DNA of 5,987 bases from Pseudomonadota bacterium (GTDB lineage: Bacteria; Pseudomonadota; Gammaproteobacteria; Xanthomonadales; Xanthomonadaceae), in NCBI GenBank assembly GCA_023423675.1, contig JAFAFD010000236.1, positions 1 to 5,987 of the forward strand, in the 5' to 3' direction. Every line of letters begins with the position of its first letter. Position 1 is the first letter of the stretch. A program made the translations under genes and the position numbers. Below the pieces are notes generated by a model. The model saw only the letters and a list, made by a program, of their open reading frames with translations, had not been told where the DNA came from and ran no database searches. Below are positions 1 to 4,899 of this stretch, piece by piece.

Positions 1-971
1 GCGACGACCCGGGCAGCTGGCAGCGCCTGTTCGACTGGTGGGGCCAGCTGCTGCCCGAACAGGGGCAGGGCGCGCCGGAAGATGCGCTGCGCCGCTTCCG
101 CGAGCAGGCCGGCAGCTGGTACGGCACGATGCAGGAAGTGGCCGCGCGCTTCGCCGGCCGCGATGCCAGCAGCGCCGACGTGGCCCAGGCCTGGCGCGAA
201 GCCGTGGAGGGGCAGGGTGACGGCATGCTGCAGTGGATGCTGCAGGGCGCACGTGGCAGCACCCAGGCTGGTGCCGCGCTGCCCGAATTCGCCGCATGGC
301 TGCAGCAGTGGCAGGTACAGGCCGGCCCCTGGATGCAGAGCCCGGCCTTCGGCCCCGGCCGCGAGCACCAGGCGCGCTGGCAGACCCTGCTGCGCGCGCA
401 GGAGGAATACCAGCAGCATTCGCGCGCCTACGTGGACCAGATCAAGCAGGCGCTGGAAGAGGCCTTCGACCTGTTCGAAAAGCGCCTGGCCGAGCACGAG
501 CAACCGGGCAGCCAGCTGACCAGTGCACGGGCGATGTTCGACCTGTGGATCGAGGTGGCCGAAGAGGCCTACGCCAAGGTTGCCCTGTCCGAGGCGTTCC
601 AGCAGGTCTATGCCTCGCTGGGCAACGCACAGATGCGCCTGCGTGCCGGCCTGCAGCGCGAGGTCGAGCAGGTCAGCGAGCGCATCGGCCTGCCCACGCG
701 CAGCGAGATGGATGCCGCCCACCGCCGCATCGCCGAGCTGGAGCGCAGCCTGCGCCGCCTGCAGGCGCAGGTGGCCGTGCTGGCGGGGACCGCCGAAGTC
801 GACCCGGTGGCGCAGCCCGCGCCGGCCAAGGTGAAGCCGGCCGCACGCAAGCCCGCGAAGAAGGCCGCGCCGGCGAAGAAATCCGCTGCGCCGAAGCCGG
901 CTGCCAAGAAGGCCGCAACCAAGAAAGCACCGGCGAAGCCCGCCGCACGCCGCACCACTGCGCGGAAATAA
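1..971 (+). CDS. phaE: Class III poly(R)-hydroxyalkanoate synthase subunit PhaE, 3' part (5' end outside window)
   Basis: PhaE is the non-catalytic partner of class III PHA synthase; it binds and activates PhaC at the surface of polymer granules. The frame is open from base 3 to the TAA at 969-971, giving 322 visible residues, so the ATG at 129 is internal and the true start lies upstream. The diagnostic family block is near visible residues 170-255: an SARAMFDLWIEVAEEAY segment, then LPTRSE (residues 230-235), then a heptad-like EL/RR/LQ stretch (about 234-262) that should form a coiled coil. After it comes a low-complexity tail (about 269-322) rich in Ala, Lys and Pro. Its last 48 residues hold 14 Lys and 4 Arg and no acidic residue. 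Such a tail is not essential to the family and recalls the nucleoid-binding tail of the phasin PhaF. phaC begins 6 bases downstream, which fits the known phaEC pair. Assignment as PhaE is strong; the role of the tail is inferred. Confidence 0.93.
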   Translation, partial: DDPGSWQRLFDWWGQLLPEQGQGAPEDALRRFREQAGSWYGTMQEVAARFAGRDASSADVAQAWREAVEGQGDGMLQWMLQGARGSTQAGAALPEFAAWLQQWQVQAGPWMQSPAFGPGREHQARWQTLLRAQEEYQQHSRAYVDQIKQALEEAFDLFEKRLAEHEQPGSQLTSARAMFDLWIEVAEEAYAKVALSEAFQQVYASLGNAQMRLRAGLQREVEQVSERIGLPTRSEMDAAHRRIAELERSLRRLQAQVAVLAGTAEVDPVAQPAPAKVKPAARKPAKKAAPAKKSAAPKPAAKKAATKKAPAKPAARRTTARK

Positions 972-977
972 CGACCG

Positions 978-2045
978 ATGAAAGGACCGCTGGGCTTCAA
1001 CGCCGATGACCTGATGCAGGAAACCCTGGCCATGCAGCGCAAGCTGATGGAAGGGCTGAAGCTGCTGCCGCAGGTGGAGGACGTGGACTATGGCGCCACT
1101 GCCCGCGAGGAAGTCTGGCGCGACGGCAAGGTGGTGCTGTATCGCTTCGTAGGTGAGCAGGCGCCAACCCGCAGGCCGCCGCTGCTGATCGTCTACGCGC
1201 TGGTGAACCGGCCGTACATGGTCGACCTGCAGGCCGACCGATCGCTGGTGCAGAAGCTGCTGGCGCTGGGCCAGGACGTGTACGTGCTGGACTGGGGCTA
1301 CCCGGACCGCTCCGAGCGCTTCCAGACCCTGGAGGACTACCTGCTGCGCTACATCGATGGCGCGGTGGATGCGCTGCGCGCCCGCAGCGGTGGGCCGGTG
1401 GACATGCTGGGCATCTGCCAAGGCGGTGTGTTCGCACTGTGCTATGCCGCCCTGCGCCGGCAGAAGCTGGGGAACCTGATCACCATGGTCACCCCGGTCG
1501 ATTTCCACACCGCCGACAACATGCTCTCGCACTGGGCACGGCAGGTGGACGTGGACCTGCTGGTGGACACGCTGGGCAACATCCCGGCCGACCTGATGAA
1601 TGCCAGCTACCTGATGCTCAAGCCGTTCCGCCTGAACGTGCAGAAGTACGTGGGCCTGCTCGACATCCTCGACGACAAGGCGGCGCTGGAGGATTTCCTG
1701 CGCATGGAGAAGTGGATCTTCGATTCGCCGGACCTGGCGGGCGAGGCGTTCCGTGACTTCATCAAGCAGTTCTACCAGGGCAACGGGCTGGTGAACGGCA
1801 CGGTGCGGATCGGCGAGGAAGCGGTCGACCTGTCGCAGGTGACGCTGCCGGTGTTGAACATCTACGCCGAGCAGGACCACCTGGTGCCGCCGGATGCCTC
1901 GCGCGCGATGCGCGGACGCCTGGGTACCGACGATTACACCGAATCCAGTTTCCGCGGTGGCCACATCGGTATTTACGTCTCCGGCCGCGCCCAGCGCGAA
2001 GTGCCGGCAACGATCGATGGCTGGCTGAAGGCCCGCGACCTGTAG
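978..2045 (+). CDS. phaC: Class III poly(R)-hydroxyalkanoate synthase catalytic subunit PhaC
   Basis: PhaC polymerises (R)-3-hydroxyacyl-CoA into polyhydroxyalkanoate, releasing CoA, in complex with PhaE on cytoplasmic granules. The 355-residue protein has the usual class III length and an alpha/beta-hydrolase fold. The lipase-like box GICQGG places the nucleophile at Cys147. Asp300 (in YAEQDHLVP) and His329 (in RGGHIG) complete the triad; spacing matches the Allochromatium vinosum triad C149/D302/H331 with a constant offset of 2. The segment VYVLDWGYPD (101-110) is also typical of PHA synthases. The ATG at 978 lies 6 bases after the phaE stop, with only a weak GGAAA-like sequence upstream, so translation is probably coupled to phaE. 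The TAG stop (2043-2045) lies inside the GTAG head of a SMAG repeat. No phaA or phaB gene is in view, so the monomer source is unknown. Confidence 0.96.
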   Translation: MKGPLGFNADDLMQETLAMQRKLMEGLKLLPQVEDVDYGATAREEVWRDGKVVLYRFVGEQAPTRRPPLLIVYALVNRPYMVDLQADRSLVQKLLALGQDVYVLDWGYPDRSERFQTLEDYLLRYIDGAVDALRARSGGPVDMLGICQGGVFALCYAALRRQKLGNLITMVTPVDFHTADNMLSHWARQVDVDLLVDTLGNIPADLMNASYLMLKPFRLNVQKYVGLLDILDDKAALEDFLRMEKWIFDSPDLAGEAFRDFIKQFYQGNGLVNGTVRIGEEAVDLSQVTLPVLNIYAEQDHLVPPDASRAMRGRLGTDDYTESSFRGGHIGIYVSGRAQREVPATIDGWLKARDL

Positions 2046-2070
2046 AGTCGAGCCATGCTCGACTGCCTTG
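2041..2070 (+). repeat. SMAG (GTAG-headed REP) element, copy A
   Basis: Head GTAG at 2042-2045, a perfect 8-bp stem (AGTCGAGC 2046-2053 with GCTCGACT 2057-2064) and loop CAT. This is the shape of the SMAG repeats known from Stenotrophomonas maltophilia. All 30 bases are identical to 2460-2489, in the same orientation. The head includes the phaC stop codon. In RNA the hairpin would sit at the phaC 3' end and could slow exonucleases or attenuate read-through (inference). Confidence 0.9.
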
Positions 2071-2078
2071 AAACGATG

Positions 2079-2447
2079 ATGGCCTACCGGACTCCGTTGT
2101 TCCTTGCCGCGCTGCTGGCGGCACCGCTCGCCCACGCCGCCCCCGGCCCGCAGGCGCAGCGCGAGATCGCCCAGTTGATCGGCAGCCTCGATGGCTCGCA
2201 GTGCCGGTTCCAGCGCAATGGCAGCTGGCACGACGCGGCCGAGGCGCGTGCGCACCTGCAGCGCAAGTACGACTACCTGCTGAAGAAGGACAAGGTGGAC
2301 AGCGCCGAGCAGTTCATCGAGCGCGCCGCCAGCCAGAGCAGCATGAGCGGCAAGGCCTATCGCATCCAGTGCCCGGGACAGGCTGAACAGACTGCCGCCG
2401 CCTGGTTCGGCGCCCGCCTGCAGGCCCTGCGTCAACGCACGCCGTAG
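2079..2447 (+). CDS. DUF5329-type small secreted protein
   Basis: A 122-residue protein of unknown function, judged to belong to the DUF5329 family from its pattern: an N-terminal helix IAQLIGSLDGSQC, then FQRNGSWH, AHLQRKYDYLL, SAEQFIERAASQSSMSGKAY and a closing IQCPG before a C-terminal helix. It begins with a signal peptide (residues 1-20: Tyr-Arg, a hydrophobic Leu/Ala core, then AHA before the likely cut), so it should be periplasmic. The two Cys of the mature protein, in DGSQC and IQCPG, could form a disulfide. The start is uncertain. ATG at 2079 or 2076 gives a normal signal peptide, while an in-frame ATG at 2055 lies in the SMAG loop and would add an unlikely polar leader. No good Shine-Dalgarno sequence is visible. 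The gene follows phaC by 33 bases and is bracketed by two identical SMAG copies. Family assignment is from memory of motifs. Confidence 0.8.
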   Translation: MAYRTPLFLAALLAAPLAHAAPGPQAQREIAQLIGSLDGSQCRFQRNGSWHDAAEARAHLQRKYDYLLKKDKVDSAEQFIERAASQSSMSGKAYRIQCPGQAEQTAAAWFGARLQALRQRTP

Positions 2448-2459
2448 ACATAGGGGCGG

Positions 2460-2489
2460 TGTAGAGTCGAGCCATGCTCGACTGCCTTG
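2460..2489 (+). repeat. SMAG (GTAG-headed REP) element, copy B
   Basis: Identical over 30 bases to copy A: GTAG head at 2461-2464, stem 2465-2472 with 2476-2483, loop CAT. It lies between the DUF5329 stop (2447) and the PspC start (2512). Identity extends 6 bases beyond the stem (GCCTTG) and stops sharply after it. Confidence 0.9.
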
Positions 2490-2511
2490 TCCGTTCCCCG
2501 GAACCGCTACC

Positions 2512-2715
2512 ATGAACACCACGCCACGCACGCTGTCGCGTTCGTTGAACGATCGGATGATCGCCGGCGTGATGGGCGGCATTGCCCATCGCTTCGGCTG
2601 GAACCCCACCCTGGTGCGGATTCTGTTCGTGCTGGTCTCGATCGGTTCGGCCGCCTTCCCCGGCATCCTGGTCTACCTGATCCTGTGGCTGCTGATCCCG
2701 AACGAGGCCGATTGA
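2512..2715 (+). CDS. PspC-domain small inner-membrane protein
   Basis: A 67-residue protein that is essentially one PspC domain. The pattern SLNDRMIAGVMGGIAHRFG, then NPTLVRILFVLVS, then a hydrophobic segment ending in LILWLLIP, matches the family's DRxxAGVxGGIA, PTLVR and YLILWLxxP landmarks. There is a membrane segment at about 36-62. PspC-domain proteins occur both in the phage-shock response and as stand-alone small membrane proteins. No pspA, pspB or pspF lies nearby, so a phage-shock role cannot be claimed and the symbol pspC is not given. The ATG at 2512 has a weak GGAA 8 bases upstream (2500-2503). The TGA stop (2713-2715) overlaps the TTG start of the next gene, so the two are probably co-translated. 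The SMAG copy just upstream lies in the 5' leader if transcription continues from phaEC. Confidence 0.88.
   Translation: MNTTPRTLSRSLNDRMIAGVMGGIAHRFGWNPTLVRILFVLVSIGSAAFPGILVYLILWLLIPNEAD
2704..2707 (+). promoter_or_regulatory. Ribosome binding site supporting a TTG start
   Basis: GAGG lies inside the end of the PspC gene, 4 bases before the TTG at 2712. It is the only purine-rich match in this region and favours that start over the GTG at 2760, which would remove 16 N-terminal residues including part of the first hydrophobic segment. Confidence 0.5.
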
Positions 2716-3164
2716 ACGCCGCCTCGCGGCCATGGCCGGTCTGGCTGCGCGCGCTGCAGGTGCTGGGCGCGGCCTGGACCCTGCCCAATACGCTGATCGG
2801 CGTGATCGGCGGGCTGGTCGGCCTGCTGGGCGGGGCGAAGCTGCGCTGGAGCGGCCGCGACTGTGCGCTGATCTTCGACCACTGGCCGTGGGGGCCGGGT
2901 GGGGCGATCACCCTGGGCAATGTGATCCTGCATACCGGCCACGACCTGGGCATGTCCTGCCGGACCTACGCGCACCAGGCGGGGTGGGGCGTGGAGCCAC
3001 TGATCCGGCTGGATGACCACGAGCGGGCGCACGTGTACCAGTACCTGGTGCTGGGGCCGCTGTACCTGCCGGTGTACCTGCTGTGCGGGGGCGTGAGTGC
3101 GCGTAACCCGTTCGAGCGGGCGGCGGATCATTACGCCCGGTTCGGGCGCGGCTGGTGGCCGTAG
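2712..3164 (+). CDS. Membrane-associated HExxH-motif protein (putative metalloprotease-like), unknown function
   Basis: A 150-residue protein if started at TTG 2712, which overlaps the PspC stop by 4 bases (TTGA). Its N-terminal third is hydrophobic (about 12-41, Gly/Leu/Val-rich), followed by a polar region and a second hydrophobic stretch (about 111-128). Between them sits HERAH (103-107), a formal HExxH zinc motif, and further on NPFERAAD with Glu135, which could be the third zinc ligand as in gluzincins. I recall similar small proteins with an HExxH motif, a short hydrophobic segment and an NPFE motif in other bacteria, annotated as hypothetical. Protease activity is unproven: the protein is short and could bind metal or be a degenerate relative. 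An open frame continues upstream to 2487, but that part overlaps the PspC gene in another frame and is not needed. Coupling to PspC suggests a joint membrane role. Confidence 0.78.
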   Translation: MNAASRPWPVWLRALQVLGAAWTLPNTLIGVIGGLVGLLGGAKLRWSGRDCALIFDHWPWGPGGAITLGNVILHTGHDLGMSCRTYAHQAGWGVEPLIRLDDHERAHVYQYLVLGPLYLPVYLLCGGVSARNPFERAADHYARFGRGWWP

Positions 3165-3182
3165 TTTCCAACCGACGGCGCA

Positions 3183-3200
3183 GCCCCACGTGGCTGGGGC
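3183..3200 (+). terminator. Possible weak terminator hairpin after the HExxH gene
   Basis: GCCCC (3183-3187) can pair with GGGGC (3196-3200) around an 8-base loop, 18 bases after the stop codon. No T-run follows, so it is not a textbook intrinsic terminator. Confidence 0.25.
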
Positions 3201-3247
3201 GCGAACTGCCTGTTTCCTGAGGGCTGGCCGGTCAGGTGGATTGCGCA

Positions 3248-3337
3248 GGGGACGCTGCAAGTACATCCCTGTAAGCTCGGTCGCCGCATCCATGCGGCTC
3301 ACGCCCCCTCAACCGGACCCACCCCGCCTTCGACAGA
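3248..3337 (+). repeat. Large xanthomonad-type hairpin repeat, copy 1
   Basis: Matches the reverse complement of 3524-3613 at 71 of 90 ungapped positions; the first 60 bases match at 51. The most conserved core is a 17-base block around the palindrome GCCGCAT-CC-ATGCGGC (3283-3298), followed by C-rich sequence and ending in CCTTCGACAG. Outer arms are more decayed than in copy 2. I recognise the GCCGCATCCATGCGGC motif as common between genes in this family but know no established name for the element. Confidence 0.72.
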
Positions 3338-3395
3338 CCTCCGCGATCTGTCGGTACGGCACCCATTTTGGATATTGATAGCTGACAGAAAAATC

Positions 3396-3419
3396 GTGTC
3401 GACCAAGGTCGACACCTAC
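3396..3419 (-). repeat. SMAG element, copy C
   Basis: On the - strand: head GTAG (CTAC at 3416-3419 on +), then a perfect 9-bp stem (GTGTCGACC 3396-3404 with GGTCGACAC 3407-3415) around an AA loop. The stem sequence differs from copies A and B, so it belongs to another SMAG subtype. The flank after the head (ACCAACAGCCGC) is shared with copy E. Confidence 0.82.
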
Positions 3420-3437
3420 CAACAGCCGCCGCTACCA

Positions 3438-3460
3438 GTAGATCCGCGCCATGCGTGGAT
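3438..3460 (+). repeat. SMAG element, copy D
   Basis: GTAG head (3438-3441), an imperfect 8-bp stem ATCCGCGC (3442-3449) with GCGTGGAT (3453-3460), one G-T pair, loop CAT. It has the same layout as copies A and B with a different stem. Its head faces that of copy C, forming a head-to-head pair. Confidence 0.72.
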
Positions 3461-3483
3461 GATTCATTCGATTTCCGACAGAT

Positions 3484-3508
3484 GTGCCGACCAACAGTCG
3501 GCACCCAC
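3484..3508 (-). repeat. SMAG element, copy E (GTGG head)
   Basis: GTGCCGAC (3484-3491) pairs with GTCGGCAC (3497-3504) around the loop CAACA. CCAC at 3505-3508 reads GTGG on the - strand, a variant head. The next bases (CAACAGCCGC) repeat those beside copy C, showing that the two share more than the hairpin. Confidence 0.72.
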
Positions 3509-3523
3509 CAACAGCCGCGTGAA

Positions 3524-3634
3524 CCTGTCGAAGGTGGGGCGGTGTCGGATTGCGGGGTGTCAGCCGCATGGATGCGGCTGCCAAGCCTACACGGACGTAC
3601 TTGCGGCGTCCCCGCGATCCGACACCGCCCCGCC
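3524..3634 (-). repeat. Large xanthomonad-type hairpin repeat, copy 2
   Basis: Inverted relative to copy 1. It has long terminal inverted arms: 3536-3557 and 3610-3631 pair over 22 bases with one mismatch, extendable to 3533 and 3634 with one further T-G pair. Inside is an 8-bp palindrome AGCCGCAT-GG-ATGCGGCT (3562-3579). The whole could fold as a two-level hairpin. The size and long inverted ends resemble a miniature non-coding mobile element, but no target-site duplication is evident. Confidence 0.75.
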
Positions 3635-3692
3635 AACCCGCAGAATTCCGCTCTTGCATTTGACGTTGCCTTCGCTTGAGAGCCTCGGCAGG

Positions 3693-3711
3693 TGCAGGGC
3701 GCAGCCCTGCA
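3693..3711 (-). terminator. Hairpin just past the DUF1176 gene
   Basis: TGCAGGGC (3693-3700) pairs perfectly with GCCCTGCA (3704-3711) around GCA, beginning 5 bases beyond the DUF1176 stop on the - strand. The position suits transcript ending or 3'-end protection. There is no T-run, so a Rho-independent terminator is only possible. Confidence 0.4.
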
Positions 3712-3716
3712 GACCA

Positions 3717-4748
3717 TCACCTCACCGTGCTGACGACGGTCGGCAGCTGCCAATGCCCGCCCGGCATGCCGCGGCACTGGCCGGTCGTGAACTCACTGCT
3801 CTTCACGAAGCGCGCGCCATCCCACGCCCAGTCATGGCCGGAAATGCAGTCGCCGATGCCGCGGCCACGGAAGCGCCCCTGCAGCAGGCGCGACTCCCGA
3901 TCAAAGTCCTCCGCATCGGAGGTCACGAACTTCGCCTGGTACGGCGCCTTGTCCTGCACCACCCAGTAGCCGCTGCTGAAGTTGTATGCCCCCCTGAAGC
4001 AGCTGGTGCTGGCCAGCACATGCCCGGCATCAAGCCGCTGGATCTCGATCTCATCCTGCTCGCCCTCGCTTACGCGCATGCATTCGTCGGCATCCGGAAG
4101 CGCAGCGATCATCGCCTTGCGCAGCGCTGGCACCTTGGCCAATGCCGCATCCGTGCTGCGCGGTGCCAGCAGCGCGCCACGCACGATCACCGGCACCGGC
4201 AGTGCTGCCGGCACGCTCGCTTCCGCCTTGTCGCCACGGCGCACCAGCGCACCAGGCGTTCCCAGGCGACCCTGCGCCTCATCCATCTTCAACAGCACGG
4301 CCGTGGCGCCGCTGTCGGAGATCGGCCACAGCTTGCCCTTGCCATCGACGATCTCGATGCGCGCCTTGCGGGGCAGGGCGGCGACCAGTGCATCGGTCTG
4401 CGCCTGCTTCAGCAACACCTTCTCGGCATTGCCGGTGTCCTGCACGGGACCCAGGTCCTTGCCATTCAGGCGCAGCCGCAGCGCGCCGGTCGGCATCGGG
4501 CTTTCACCATCCTCGCCAATGCGCAGGCGCGCGATCACCGGCGCATTGGGGCCACCTGAACGTTCCAGCATCAAGCTGAGCAGGTTGCCGGGCTCTTCAG
4601 CGCTGTAACCCACGGCGCGGCAGGTGCGGGTGTTGTCACAGGCCAGCGACCAGTCGTTGTGCTCGAACTCCACGCCGGCCTTCGGCTCGGGCGTGGCGGC
4701 GTGGGCGGCCGGGGCGAGGGCGAGGGCCAGGAACAAGGTGTGGGGCAT
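3717..4748 (-). CDS. DUF1176 family secreted protein
   Basis: A 343-residue protein of unknown function that fits the DUF1176 family. It starts with a signal peptide (about 1-17, cut after AHA), so it is periplasmic or exported. Family-like segments follow in order: NDWSLACDNTRTCRAVGY (31-48), LWPISDSGATAVLLKMDEAQGR (140-161, long Ser/Ala core), and a C-terminal block with GIGDC, a WAWDGARF stretch, GQCRG and GGHWQLPTVV (297-339). The mature part has six cysteines (37, 43, 223, 250, 301, 325), an even number consistent with three disulfides. The ATG at 4746-4748 directly precedes the signal peptide. No clear Shine-Dalgarno or promoter is visible upstream. It is divergent from recJ and convergent with the PspC/HExxH unit, so it appears to be a single-gene transcript. 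No biochemical role is assigned. Confidence 0.9.
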   Translation of the reverse strand: MPHTLFLALALAPAAHAATPEPKAGVEFEHNDWSLACDNTRTCRAVGYSAEEPGNLLSLMLERSGGPNAPVIARLRIGEDGESPMPTGALRLRLNGKDLGPVQDTGNAEKVLLKQAQTDALVAALPRKARIEIVDGKGKLWPISDSGATAVLLKMDEAQGRLGTPGALVRRGDKAEASVPAALPVPVIVRGALLAPRSTDAALAKVPALRKAMIAALPDADECMRVSEGEQDEIEIQRLDAGHVLASTSCFRGAYNFSSGYWVVQDKAPYQAKFVTSDAEDFDRESRLLQGRFRGRGIGDCISGHDWAWDGARFVKSSEFTTGQCRGMPGGHWQLPTVVSTVR

Positions 4749-4815
4749 GGGCAGAAATCCGTTTCAGGGCCGGCAAGCATGAAAGAAACGGTCGGGGATT
4801 CCAAATGCTTCCGAT

Positions 4816-4853
4816 GGGGTCAGAGCCCTCTGCGGGCAGAGGGGTCTGACCCC
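4816..4853. repeat. Near-perfect 18-bp inverted repeat between divergent genes
   Basis: Arms 4816-4833 and 4836-4853 are complementary at 17 of 18 positions around a GG loop; both outer ends read GGGGTCAGA / TCTGACCCC. Hairpins with these ends are, from memory, frequent between genes in Stenotrophomonas and Xanthomonas. It lies 67 bases upstream of the DUF1176 start and 46 bases upstream of recJ. Confidence 0.85.
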
Positions 4854-4875
4854 GTCTCCGGCCCCGCGTTATCAT
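4846..4875 (+). promoter_or_regulatory. Candidate recJ promoter
   Basis: CTGACC (4846-4851, 4 of 6 matches to TTGACA) and TATCAT (4870-4875, 5 of 6 matches to TATAAT) are 18 bases apart and would start transcription near 4882, just upstream of recJ. The -35 lies in the right arm of the inverted repeat. Prediction by eye only. Confidence 0.35.
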
Positions 4876-4899
4876 GGTGACGTCTTCCGCAACCCGGCG

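Larger units (their letters stand above)
3165..3716. other. 552-base gene-free, repeat-rich stretch
   Basis: I find no convincing gene here. Open frames cross the region but lack family motifs, a sensible start and bias. The stretch lies between the ends of two convergent genes. It holds a weak hairpin after the HExxH gene, two inverted copies of a large hairpin element (3248-3337 and 3524-3613 at the core), a 7-bp stem (CGACAGA 3331-3337 with TCTGTCG 3347-3353), three SMAG elements, and a hairpin 6 bases past the end of the DUF1176 gene. Bases 3361-3395 are AT-rich (12 G/C of 35) against a very GC-rich background. Confidence 0.75.

Noticed and set aside
819..968. Frameshift or low-complexity artefact at the phaE 3' end
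   Set aside because: The Lys/Ala/Pro tail stays in frame to a stop 6 bases before phaC, and similar basic tails occur in real PHA granule proteins.
608..1042. Open frame on - opposite the end of phaE and start of phaC
   Set aside because: Its Ala/Phe-rich segment is the reverse reading of the PhaE Lys/Ala tail and it has no independent support.
2055..2078. ATG at 2055 as start of the DUF5329 gene
   Set aside because: It lies within the SMAG hairpin and adds a leader (MLDCLET) that spoils a clean signal peptide beginning at 2076 or 2079.
2487..2711. Upstream extension of the HExxH protein to 225 residues
   Set aside because: The extra part overlaps the whole PspC gene in another frame, is Arg/His-rich and lacks family motifs. 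The TTG with GAGG at the PspC stop explains the start better.
3361..3395. Promoter in the AT-rich pocket
   Set aside because: Some -10-like hexamers occur but no paired -35 at proper spacing, and no gene starts downstream on either strand.
3396..3508. CRISPR-like array
   Set aside because: The repeats are few, differ in stem sequence, alternate in orientation and have no regular spacers; the GTAG/GTGG heads identify them as REP elements.
3375..4559. Long open frame on + (394 codons)
   Set aside because: It runs through SMAG repeats and then antisense to the DUF1176 gene. Composition is typical of a shadow frame in GC-rich DNA, with no recognisable motif.
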